A DNA stretch of 64,000 bases from Aphanomyces cochlioides (Eukaryota; Oomycota; Saprolegniomycetes; Saprolegniales; Verrucalvaceae): positions 930,001 through 994,000 of the forward strand of contig JAHQRK010000008.1 of NCBI GenBank assembly GCA_019828595.1, written 5' to 3'. Made by a program: the position numbers and the translations under genes. A model generated the notes under the pieces. That model did no database searches. It had not been told where the DNA came from and saw nothing but the letters and a program-made list of their open reading frames with translations. The first letter of the stretch is position 1. Each line of letters starts with the position of its first letter. This document shows positions 43,799 through 54,344 of this stretch, in pieces.

Positions 43799-44020
43799 CT
43801 AAAAGTTGACAAATTTGAAATCCTCGTGGCGATAACCAGGATTGAACTTCCACGAGTCGTAGATGGAGATGGTGCGCTTGACAAAGTACAAGACGAGCGA
43901 CGCCATGAGGATCCAAAATGCCCAATCCCAGACATTAATGCGTGGATTGTGCTCAAACATGTCGTGGCATTTGCAACTGGAAGAGAGCGACCATCCATGT
44001 GGGTGTCGTAGAAAACACAA
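43799..44020 (-). CDS. C-terminal fragment of a membrane protein (uncertain)
   Basis: The frame on the minus strand encodes HDMFEHNPRINVWDWAFW, a hydrophobic helix (ILMASLVLYFVKRTI) and a short tail ending FKFVNF. It looks like the last exon of a real membrane protein, but no upstream exon is evident before the C-rich tract at 44100-44150. It may be a truncated remnant left beside RNase T2 copy B. Low confidence. Confidence 0.3.
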   Translation of the reverse strand: MCFLRHPHGWSLSSSCKCHDMFEHNPRINVWDWAFWILMASLVLYFVKRTISIYDSWKFNPGYRHEDFKFVNF

Positions 44021-44378
44021 GCGACGACACGGCCTCTACTGCTTCTCCCCATAAGTGTTGCAAGCTCAAGACCGTAATTTCCCGGAGTAGTAATACTGTC
44101 TGTCGCCCTCATGGGGGGCAACCCCCCCCAGCGCCCCCCTAGGGCATGTATTCGTTGGGCTCCTGGGATTTCAGCGGCGCCATGCGAGGGAAAACGACTC
44201 GGCTCCTCGGTACCAGATTGGCTTTCTCGAAATGGCTGGGAGTGAAATTTCAGAGAGCATCCATCGTCGAATACAGTGGGAAAAGGTTGGGGGAATAAGT
44301 TTATCGTGGCATCTTATCTTGTTATCCTTTTCGTGTATTTGGAGTATTTTGAGTCGGATTCCAAGCAAAAAAGATAGT

Positions 44379-47300
44379 CTAGTCGTGTATCCACGTCGTC
44401 CGTGTCCATTCCGTCGTGTCTTGAGACCACAAGTACTCGATCGTTGGGTTGTAGTGGAATTCCATCTTCATGGTGAACATTCGTACGCGTGTGTTGAGCG
44501 AGACGGTGTGGATGCGGACAGAATCGCCATGACGGAGGCTTCGGATCGCTGCTGCAAATGCATCCATCGTTGGCGTCGGTGTATCGTTCACTTGGACGAG
44601 GAAGCGCTGCATGTACACGGCGTAGTTGTCCGCAGGCGTGCCAGCGTAAATCTGCGCAATGTACACGCCAGGCTGGCTAAATCCCCACTGCAGCACAGCC
44701 AGCGGCGCTTCTTGCACGACGAGGCCACACCATCGAATGACTCGTGTCGTGCCCATCGTACTGAATCGTACCACTTGAATCGGCAGCGTCATTTGTGTCT
44801 TGTTGCGTAGGACAACCATGTCGACTTGAGTTTTGTCAGCACAGACTGCGGCTACATCTTGGTCCTTCGCGACCAACTGGCCGTCGATTGACAGCACGAG
44901 GTCTCCGCTGCTGAGTTGGTCGCTGGCTTGCGTTCCAGCCACACATCGCTGGACAGTCAGGACGTGGCGTGTGTCCTTGTAGCGTTCTTCGAGCGCTTTT
45001 GTCCATTCGGCCGAAAGACCAAGGCCAGCTCGAGCTGTGGCGACTTTTGTCGTTGAAAATTCAACAGGGAGCAGCGCCACAGTCGATGGAATCGCATCGT
45101 CTTGACACCAAGCGACGATATCGGCAATCCACTGCACGGACAAGACCGTATTGACTCACTTGAGGGTTGTGATCCGATGAAAAGCCGAGGCTAAACTTGA
45201 GCCAGAGTGCCACGACAGTGCCGGAACTTTTGTCGGCAAAAACACCACCGAGCGCTGTGTTGATTTGGTCAAAACTCCACACTTGGACATTCATCGCGCG
45301 GTAATGCGGCGACGACAAGACGGGAAGCGCCAAGCGGTCAATCTTTGTGATTTTCGAAGGCTGGGAGAGTACCGACCACGTTCGTGTGAGCCCGACAAAC
45401 TCCAAGACGTCGCCAACGTGTACCGAGGACGATTGCAATGGCGTTTCTGTCGTCAAGGAGGAAGATGGCAATGGCAAGGAGGCCACAGAACCCGCTGGCA
45501 CGTCCTGGACGTTGTACTGAACGATGGCAACGTTGTAATATGGATGGAGGAAGCGAATGGCAGCGCGGACTTCAAGCGACGCTGCGATCGTGAGCACTAC
45601 GTGGCCTACACCAACGTGGATTGTCGCGCGGTCGACTAGCACGTAGCCCTTTTCCGCGTCGACGACGTAGCCGATGCCGTCAAAACTTGTCCAGACGACG
45701 CCGTCGATCATCAAGGGGATATCCACTCGAACATACACCATGGAGGCTAAGAGCGCCGTCGCCCAGGCATCCGTCGAGTGTTCCAGTGGGGGAATGGAAG
45801 GGGGAAGAGATGTCGAGGCTGCTGGAGCGGAGGGGTCTACAGGGGGAATGGAGGCAGATGGGAATTCCAAGTAAGTTGGATGCCAAAGTCCATCGTGGTC
45901 GTTCCGCTCCATGAGCTGGAAGGGAAACCACACTCTGTCTAGCGAAATAACACCAGTATGGACAACTTGGCGGTTTGTGGGGACGATAAACTGCATGGGA
46001 AGTCGCGCGCCGTGAGGAAGCACGGCCAAGATCGCGACGAGCGACGCCAAAGTCGGCGTCGGTTGGTTTCCACACGATACAATGACGGACGGACTGCGGA
46101 TATTGGCCTGGACAAACATAAACCCAGCATTGGCAACAAAGACGCCCGTCGTGCCGAGGGGATGGCTCGTGTTGCGCGCTTGTTGGTACGACAAGTCGTG
46201 GAGAATACAGCCGCCGACTTGGAGGTATTGTCGCGGTGTGATGGCATGCAGATCCTGTACTGGGATCGAGAGAGACACAGAATGGCCGCCGCGCAAGACT
46301 TCAAGAGCGACGGGAAGGCCTACGCTGGAATCTAAAATCTCTTCCAGGGCTAGAAAGGTCGCGACGTCTTGGCCATTGATGGAGACGACAATATCGCCAA
46401 CTTGGACACCGTGGAGATCGCCAGAACCGCCAGGGAGAGCTTGATCGACGACTAGGACGCCCGTGCCTTGAGGAAACGCCACTCGAAAGCGGCTTTCAAT
46501 CGCGCTGGTAAGTCCCAATTAGCGGCCTTCGTCAAAGGCGACATGGCGAAATATCGTCTGCCATGTTCCCCTTGGAATATGTAATTCTCCATTTTGCAAG
46601 AACGACAAAGCGCGCTTGACACGGTCTAGAGGAAGGTAATAGGACGACGCTGCGTTCGTCGCTCCACCGGCATTCAAAGCCACGGCGGCACCGTCAATAT
46701 TGAGCACTGGTGAACCGCTCGAGCCTCCGCTCGTTGAAGAAGCGGCGGCGTAGTAGAACGTGTTGAAATCGTTGTACCCCGTCGAGCCATAATTTGGAGC
46801 TGCGCGGTCAAGCTTGGCCAAGACACCAGGAAGGATTTGAACCTTCTCAGCATTGTCGTTGCCAACCACACGAATGTCAGTTCCGACTCGGGCGAGATCG
46901 GGCCTCAGGGGAATCTCATGGAGGTCGAGGAAACGGACGGCCGACGGATCAAAGCGGAAAAAGCCGAAATCGTGCACGGGGTCTCGGTAAATTGGTACCA
47001 GATCGACTTCTTCGTGGTTGACAAAGATCGCGTCAGCGACGACCGGTCCAGGCCAGGGTTGGCAAAAAGTATTTTTTAATTGTACTTTTTTGTTTGGATT
47101 TTTAAAAAAAGACAACTCTTGTAAAAGTGTATTTTATTACATTTTATTTGCAGCTTAGTCTGACAAGATCTCCTCAGTGTAGGCTTCAAGTTTGATGCCA
47201 AAGTGCTCCGCCTTGAGCATGCGCTTCACGATTGCAATGCTTGCGTAGTCTTCTGTCATGCTTTTTCTCGAGACTCTTCAAAGGCTGGCACTTCGCGTTT

Positions 47301-47975
47301 TCAACCTTGTCGCTTCCAGTGCATCATCGTACCGTGGATTTTCTCTTCAAGGATTTATTCACTCGAAGTTACGCAATCGTCTCAGTCATGACAAGGTTGA
47401 AAAGCTCGTTTACATCAAATCCAACTAAAATGCATTCAAGGAATTTTTCTACGAACTCAGCGATGCAGATGCGGCGATAATTTGGAATTTCATCTGTAGA
47501 TAGAAATAAGTACATCATACAATTAAAGACAAGATTTTTTTGTACTCTTTGAAAAAGAAAAAGTATGAAAAAAAATGAAGATTTTTTTGTATTTTGCCAA
47601 CCCTGGTCCAGGCTTGACGACGTGGCGATTCGTTAGGATCAATCCGCGTTCTTTGCCGACAATAAAGCCTGTTGCGACTGTACAAGACGGCGCATCGCCG
47701 TCAAACGACACAACCTGCATGATTCGAATGCTCACGATGGCACCAAGTGCTTCTTCGAGCGATTTTTCCCACTGCAACGCGTTCGTATCCTCATAAAGCA
47801 AGCTTTCCCGCAGGACTTCAATCGACTCCTCCCATGCTTCCAAACGCTCAGCGTCCAGTTCGTTGAGCGAATGACGGGTAGATTTCTTCTGTTTGTACGC
47901 CAAAGCAACCTCGGCACTTGCAGCAAGAGCCGACGCTGCTGCTGCTCCAGTCGCCAAATTCGGTGTCGCAGTCAT
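44379..47975 (-). pseudogene. Nma111/HtrA-type PDZ serine protease, disrupted
   Basis: From the ATG at 47975: an N-terminal helix region, then a trypsin-like domain with His118 (LILTNRHVV), Asp ([12 protein letters not shown], ~46.97 kb) and Ser (GGSSGSPVL, ~46.71 kb). PDZ modules follow (GVQVGDIVVSINGQDV ~46.38 kb; SSGDLVLSIDGQLV ~44.89 kb), with a second degenerate protease-like half between them. This is the Nma111/Ynm3 architecture, a nuclear HtrA homologue linked to protein quality control and apoptosis-like death. Lesions: a 552-bp hAT-type MITE three codons after the catalytic His, an in-frame TAA at 46519-46521 inside the DEGR-LGLTSAIE junction, and a one-base frameshift near 45160. 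The rest is continuous, so it decayed recently. Confidence 0.85.
47054..47605. mobile_element. Non-autonomous hAT-type element (MITE)
   Basis: 552 bp with TIRs starting CAGGGTTGGCAAAA (14 bp perfect at the ends) and an exact 8-bp target duplication GTCCAGGC (47046-47053 and 47606-47613), the hAT signature. Removing the element and one duplicate restores the protease frame through [12 protein letters not shown]. Inside, the minus strand has an open tail starting MTEDYASIAIVKRML and ending EEILSD with a stop at 47157, possibly captured host coding sequence. No transposase. Confidence 0.9.
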
Positions 47976-47978
47976 GGC

Positions 47979-48280
47979 TGTGTCAAAAATGACGCAATTT
48001 TAACCAATCTACAAACAATTCCAGCTCGAAATCGTCTTGACTGCTTAACGCACGAGAAAAGCCATGGACATCCTTGTCTAGAAGGGAAATTGGAAAGTGA
48101 ATTAGATGGTTAACATTAAAGCTAGCTAGGCCTAGTGTGAATTCTGCGGTCTTCGTTTGTCTTCGTTTGTCTTCTGGAGTCTTCTGGAACATGCAATATG
48201 GTAGTGGTTTTATACTACGTAGTAGTTAAGAGACCTTTCTCGAATGTGAAAGTTGAGATTACAATCTAGAAGTCTCAACA
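47979..48280 (-). repeat. Probable LTR of the second copia element
   Basis: On the minus strand a purine tract AGGGGGGAA is directly followed by TGTTGAGACTTC at 48280, the usual polypurine-tract/LTR junction. The LTR contains TATAAAACC and short TCTTCGTTTG repeats. Its other end is placed at the TG/CA nearest the Nma111-like ATG (47979 or 47981) and is tentative. No second LTR copy is in the window. Confidence 0.55.
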
Positions 48281-48287
48281 TTCCCCC

Positions 48288-50240
48288 CTAATTGAAACTT
48301 TCTTCTTCGGTGTAGTGAGAGAGAGAGGTCATGACTTTCGAGAGATATTCTTGAAACTTTGGTCGAGGCAATGCTTTAGTCAGCATGTCAGCAAGCATTT
48401 CGTTAGTGGAGCAATAGTTGATCTTGATGATGTGCTCGCGGACTAAGTCTCGAATGAAGTGATGACGAACATCGATGTGCTTCGTTCGTTGTTGAAGGGT
48501 TGAGTTTTCGGCCATCTTGATTGTACTTTGGTTGTCTTCATAAACGATGATGGGCAGTTTCACAGAAAACTTGAGTTCTTAGTAATGACTTGAGCCATAG
48601 TGCTTCTTGGAGTCTATTAGACATTGAGATGTATTTGGCTTCGGAAGTGGACAAAGCAACAATGTTTTGAAGTTTGAATTTCCACGAGATCAAACATCCA
48701 TTCAGGAATAGAAAATAGCCTGAGATGGATCTGCGAGTGGATGCATCATTGGCATAGTCGGCATCGACGAATAGCTCAATGACATATTCGGATGAGTCTT
48801 GCTTGGTGTAGCGTATTCCATAGTCTTTTGTTCCTTGAAGATAGCGGAGTACACGCTTATCGATATGTTGGTGTTCTTCTTCAGGGTTGTTGAGGTGCCG
48901 TGAAAGCAATCTAACAGTAAAAGCGATATCAGGACGTGTTGTCTCGTGAGATAAACTAGTTCGCCCACCACAGTGCGAAATGGCAACGAGGGTGTAGAAC
49001 TTGACGATTGGAAAGAGGTTGTATGGCTGTCCTGAGGTGTTGAAATCGGATTGCAGTCGGCAAGGCCATGCTTAGCAATTATGTCGGAGATATACCGACT
49101 TTGGTGAAGTAGAATGGAACCATCCTCAAGGCGTTCAACTTCGATGCCGAGGCAGTAGGTTAAGGTTCCCAAGTCCTTCATGGTATAGCGAGCGGATAAG
49201 GCACGCTTGGTGGAGTCCATTAAGTTGGACTGTGTGGACAGAAGGATGAAGTTGTCGACATATACGCCCACCAAAACTAAACCTTGGGGTGTACGTCGGA
49301 AGTAGATGCATGGATCAGACTTAATTTGCTTGAAGCGTTGTGACTTAAAGTAAGAATCCAATGCAGAGTTCCATTCACGGGAAGATTGTTTAAGTCCATA
49401 AATGCTCTTGTTCAAACGGCAGACAGGATGTTCTGAGCCAGGTTGGACATATCCCGGAGGTTGCTTCATGTAAAGTGTTTCTTGGAGGTTTCCATTGAGG
49501 AAAGCAGTTTGCACATCCATGTGGCAGATATGCATAGAGCTCATCGCAGCAAGAGCAAGTAGAAAACGTATGCTCGAATTGCGGATTACGGGAGCAAACA
49601 CTTCAGTGTAGTCAACGCCAGCAACTTGAGTAAAACCTTGAGCAACAAGGCGTGCTTTGTAGCGTGACAAAGTACCATCAGCAGCGTACTTCTTCGTAAA
49701 AATCCATCGACATCCAATGGGTGTACGGTTAGGTGGAAGTTCACACAGAGTCCAAGTATTGTGTTGCATCAATGAATTGTATTCGGCATCAGTAGCCTTA
49801 ATCCATTCATGTTTCTCTGGTGAAGCATGGGCTTGACGTATAGTCGAAGGTAGCCCGGTTGATTGCAAGGCTAAAGCAACGAGAAGTCGATGTTGCTTGC
49901 TCATTTGATGTTAATCAACATCAGAGTTTGCCTCAGGTTTAAGGCGAAACAAACTGAGTGCCAAGGACTCAAACTGTTCACAAAGCGCATCTTCGTCAAA
50001 CGAAGGCGAGTCTGTCGATACCGGAGTAGGCATCATGACGGGAACAAACTCAGAAGTGACAGTAGGAGTGTCCGTGCGAGACATTGGTCCTTGTGAAGGT
50101 GATGACGGCAATGGAATGTCCGCAGGAGATTTCTTTATTTGATTCATGGTGCTCTTGTAACTCTTTTTCGTCGCTTCAGAGATTCTGTTGTCTCGCAAAT
50201 CCTCGATGGTGGTCGTCCGGCATTGCGCTGCACCTGCATT
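48288..50240 (-). pseudogene. Truncated second Ty1/copia pol
   Basis: Minus strand. The RT core spans 49.9-49.0 kb (SRYKARLVAQGFTQ, MDVQTAFLNGNL, QSSREW, and VYVDNFILL where the usual YVDD is YVDN). A frameshift lies near 48.95 kb. RNase H follows as RYLQGTKDYGI, DADYANDASTRRS and ALSTSEAKYIS, another frameshift near 48.57 kb, then EDNQSTIKMAEN and LTKALPRPKF. No gag, protease or integrase is present. Upstream of a stop at 49908 the frame changes character; the segment TTIEDLRDNRISEATKKSY (about 50.2 kb) resembles the N-terminal core-binding part of a tyrosine recombinase rather than copia. The 5' side is thus a chimeric junction. Confidence 0.75.
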
Positions 50241-50429
50241 CATGTTGAGGATTTTGCGAAAGCAAAGCAACTCATAGAATTATATCCAATCAAACATTAT
50301 TGCGGTGTAGCCGACACGTGTCGGGAATGTGGTGGAGTGATCGCACTGAAATTTTCTATCAAGCTGACTGTATGCCCATTTAGGACTTTGTTGTGAATAT
50401 ACTCGATTTTCGTCGGGCAATCACCCTCA

Positions 50430-50680
50430 GTATCCGGAAGTCGTCGGATAAAAGTTCGCTTATATTGTCCTTTACGTCCAAAACTGGAATTTTGACATTT
50501 CTCGAAAATGTCAATTTATTTACACGTACACTATTTAAGGTTTACGCAAGCATTACCGTCGATCATGACCCTTATTTAGTGTAATATAAAACGTTTGAAA
50601 TGTTTGAAAATATGTACGAAACATTCAATTTCTTTTAACTTAAAATTTGTATGCCAGTGTTGTATTAAAACCACAATACA
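50430..50680. repeat. Dispersed non-coding repeat, copy 2
   Basis: Homologous to 15560-15850. It is cut at TATTAAAACCACAATA exactly where the left arm of the large inverted repeat begins (50681), so the inverted-repeat block lies within or against a member of this repeat family. Confidence 0.6.
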
Positions 50681-51358
50681 TAGTGGATAATGTACCTGTA
50701 TTCACAGTGGGTCCTGACCTGGGTCCTATACAAAAGCTTATATTTTGAGACCCAGGGAGGAATATCCATTTATAGCATTTGAAAAGATTTGATTGGTTGT
50801 ACAAAGAATTTAATTATTGGTTAGAAAATATGAAATTGGAGAAATGCCATTGGTTATATTTTCCATTTCAAGAGGAATGACAACATGAACCAAGCATCCA
50901 TACACTGCGAAATTTATGAATAAAACCAGAATACATGTTCATTTTTCAATCCTATTATAGTATGGCATATGGAGGCTAATTTCCGCTGTCGATGGACTTT
51001 GGTCTTGCCCTTGCTGCGAGAACAAAAGCCACCCTGTCTAGGTTGCGTGCATATGTATGCTCTATTGCGTTGTTGTTAGGTTATAGATTTGAGCTGTATT
51101 CCTACGATTTTGCTCGTTTTAATTCCATTTGCAGCTCTAGTGTAGCTTATTGCTTGATTGTTCATGAATTCTATTGTCATGAAGTGTACTTTTATCTTCA
51201 GTGGATGGAAATGTAAGTTATATTTTAGCCTATCAGTGGTGTGGGACCTGAAGGAGCAATACCCAAGATATTTTCACTCTGGACTTAAAATAACTTGGGT
51301 TTCATCCGGATAAGTCTCGGACCTGACGAGACCTCCGGGGTCCCACAGCTCCGATACC
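50681..51358 (-). repeat. Single inverted copy of the 678-bp monomer
   Basis: Reverse complement of the array unit at 59499-60176 with few changes. Both ends coincide with unit boundaries of the array, so exactly one monomer is present. Confidence 0.9.
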
Positions 51359-51894
51359 TTACTTTACAGTAGTCGACAGCATCCAGTGAACTAAGGTTGG
51401 TTTAATATGAAGGAGGCATCCGTTTTTCTTCGGGTTTTTTGTATAACAATCTGTGAGATTTTTTCTATTTACCTCATAAACACATATCCCTTTAAAAAGC
51501 ATATTGTTGAGAACAGATAGAAAATAATCAAAAATCAGTGAGAAAATTTATTGTACTAAATTATTGATTTTGTAAATTAATATTAAGATTGATAATTAAT
51601 TTATACAGTTCCCTGTCACCAACTGTATATTTTTAAACCGATTTCTGTCCTGTATAATTTTATCTGTTCCGGAAAAATATCCGTAAGTCTGGTGGATGCT
51701 GTTGACCACTGTTAATATTATATATATATGATACAGTATTCCCCGTTTATCCCCGTTAGATACAAACGGAAACTCTATTTGCTGTGACAAGATATACTTT
51801 ATTCTCTGTATATAATATATTACAGGTTAAGCTCCTATGTTGTTGGTTCAAATATCAACATTCTTTTGTCCTCCCATCTTTCAGAATTGGAACG

Positions 51895-53675
51895 ATGGCG
51901 AGCGTTCGCGACGTTTGGTATGTTGTGGTTGATAGTCAAGGAAAACCATCGTCGGCAGACAAAGTTAAGATTCCTCCCAACAGTCATGTTGCTGATTTTA
52001 GAGATACGGTGCATGCAAAGAACTCCGCCATCCTGCCTGGGATTGTTCCTCTTCAACTCGAGGTCTACGCCAACAAAGCGGCATATGACAGAAATGAAGA
52101 ACCTCTTGGTGTGGGTGAAACGATTAAAGACCATCATGGTGCATTGTGGACGGATCCTCTTGCTGTTCGCGTCCAGATTGGGGAACTACTCAACAGCGAG
52201 GCTTTTGTGGTTCCATCTGGAAATGTGAACCAACTGCGTATTGCCGAGGACTTTGACGAAGAATGGTTGACTGAAATCCTAAAGTGCCCCGAGTTACCAG
52301 ATTTATCGCATCTGGTTGAGAAAGTCTCGGGCCCCCTACCAATTCGCATTCCAATTGCAAATCACGCTGGTCTGTTTGCTCACTTGCACGTTTTGGAAAG
52401 GCCACCCGTTGAATCAATTCGCCAAGTTTTTGAAGAAAACACAGCCAAACACTGTCCAAGTGTGATGGAACGTATCAAACGAGTTCTGTTTGACAACAAA
52501 GTGGTCTCAACAACGGAAGATTCGTTTCATTCTTTCTGGGACAACATTATTCGTGACACACTAGTCTTGATATTTTCGCGCCAAGGTTATTACAGTTGGG
52601 ATAGGAACTCCAACAAGGCAACTTCGACTAGGAACTACAGACCCGATTTTATATTTCGCCTCAACAATGTGTGCGTATTCCGAGGTGAAGAAAAAAAGGC
52701 CGGGTATGACGATCCAGATGCGCCTCGCAAAGAACTGATTGACAAACTTGAATGGTCTTATGGTCATGCGCCGTATTTGTTTGGCTATTCCGTCTGTGGA
52801 TTCGATTTGTATCTCCATGCCATCCTTCCGCCTTCTAAGGAAATCGAACAAGACAGACCATGCAAGAAACCCAGAATTTCAAAGTGCTCAACATTTGACT
52901 TGGGTTATTTTAATCTGAGCAATATTGCTGGTCGATTGGATCTCTTTCGGTCGCTTGTCAATATATCGCCATATCTTATACTGGTTTCGAACTTGTGTCC
53001 TCGACGCCATCGACCAGAGTACTTCTGCACTGACGACAAACGAATTGATTTTGAAGAAAAAGACGACGGCACTAAGATAGTCAAGAAGACATTTCCAAGC
53101 AAAGCAGCCAGTACGCGCATCGATCATTTGAAGTTGATTTATGAGACAATGAAGCACGCCGGAGTTCCAAACGTCGATATTTTGATTGGTGAAGGCACCG
53201 ATTACGTTTTGTTGAGTCCCGTTGGTGATTGTTTATCCAAGGAAAGAAATACGAACCAACGAGTGAGAAAGAACTTTTACAAGCACTAGAGAGTGTGCTA
53301 GAGGCATTGGTAGTGCTTCACTCAATTGGTTGGATGCATCGTGATATTCGCTGGCCAAATGTGATCAAGCAAGTGGATTCTTCCAAGTGGTTTCTCATCG
53401 ATTTCGATGATTCATGGAAATCACCAAAAGCAAATTCCCCAGACGAACACTTGTCGCGACACGAACACCCTGAAGAAATATTTGAAAAAACGGGCTCTCA
53501 TACAACGTCTGTTGACATTTGGGGAGTAGGCCATTTGATACTCAGTTGCACGTTCAGTCCCAGTAAGTCGCTGTTTGAATATGGCCAAAGCCTTGTATAT
53601 TCAGCGCCCGACGAACGACCCACGGCAGTACAAGTATTAGAAACGATCAGAAATTACTTAACAGATTATGCGTAA
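51895..53675 (+). CDS. Crinkler-like effector with nuclease-like and kinase domains, copy 1
   Basis: From the ATG at 51895. A ubiquitin-like Crinkler header spans about residues 1-95 (DVWYVVVDSQGKPSSADK, then LQLEVYANKAAYD in place of the LxLFLAK motif). A middle region has a PD-(D/E)XK-like signature, NYRPDFIF at ~247 and VFRGEEKK at ~262-269. A protein kinase follows (Lys in KIVKKTF, catalytic HRDIRWPN at ~53.34 kb, LIDFDDS in the DFG position). Crinklers are host-directed effectors that often act in the nucleus; this is family knowledge. The frame breaks at about 53230-53240, between the kinase hinge and catalytic loop, and the C-lobe continues one frame over to 53675. The identical break in copy 3 means it predates the duplication, or the product is made as two parts. 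No signal peptide is visible. Confidence 0.8.
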
Positions 53676-54029
53676 ATTGTATTGTCTTCGGAATTAACAG
53701 TGTGGATTGCATTGGCATTTTGATTTGTCCACCATCCAAAGTTAACGTAGTTTCAATTGGCTATGTGTGGAGGCATGCATCATGGTTATCTAAGTTCATC
53801 ACCTCACGCTCATGTCTTGCACGTCTCTGCTAGGAATAATGATGTTAACTGAGCAAATAAAATACGATGAATTTACTGCCATTTCTCTGTATAAAACCAA
53901 CGACAGAGCGAGTTCAGCGTTCCTGGGTGGGACTTGGAAAGTCGATATCACATACACCCTCGTCATTCTTTTAAAACCTCACAGAAAACACAAATTACAC
54001 TGTCGATACTGTACTTCTCTCTATTAATT

Positions 54030-54270
54030 GCAATCTCGAATAAAGGACTGCCTCTATTCGAGATTGCTTTGCTAACCTTGTACAAGTTTCACGGCCTGCA
54101 CTAACTCTTCTACATGCATTGTGTCGGTTAAATTCCTGAAATACATTTGTAGACATCTAGCAATCAAAATGTCGAGAGAGGATGTTATCCTCTGTCGACA
54201 TGCAAAAGTTTCTCGGTTCAATCTGTAGTATTTGAATGTGAGTTTCGCATGAATGCGACTACAAATTCAA
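54030..54270. repeat. Cluster of three hairpins 3' of Crinkler copy 1
   Basis: 54030-54042/54055-54067 is a perfect 13-bp stem with a 12-nt loop. 54171-54199 is a 13-bp stem with one mismatch and a 3-nt loop. 54232-54270 is a nested stem (TTGAAT/ATTCAA outside, TCGCAT/ATGCGA inside). All are repeated in the right arm at about 56586-56826. They are the innermost part of each arm. Confidence 0.75.
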
Positions 54271-54344
54271 GTGTATTCCGATTCTAGACTCTTACTGAGT
54301 AAGGGTTAGTGTATCTGCAAAAGGAGTTTAGATTAGCTTTCAAC

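Larger units (their letters stand above)
50681..54296 (+). repeat. Left arm of 3.6-kb inverted repeat
   Basis: Near-identical in reverse complement to 56560-60176. Matching coordinates sum to 110856-110857, with a single-base length difference in a T-run at ~51.63 kb and a handful of substitutions. Contents from outside in: one inverted 678-bp monomer, promoter region, Crinkler-like gene, three hairpins. Confidence 0.95.

Noticed and set aside
48210..48222. ACTACGTAGT palindromes as operator sites
   Set aside because: They also occur at 9763-9775 in AT-rich repeats, and here they lie within the copia LTR, so no regulatory role can be argued.
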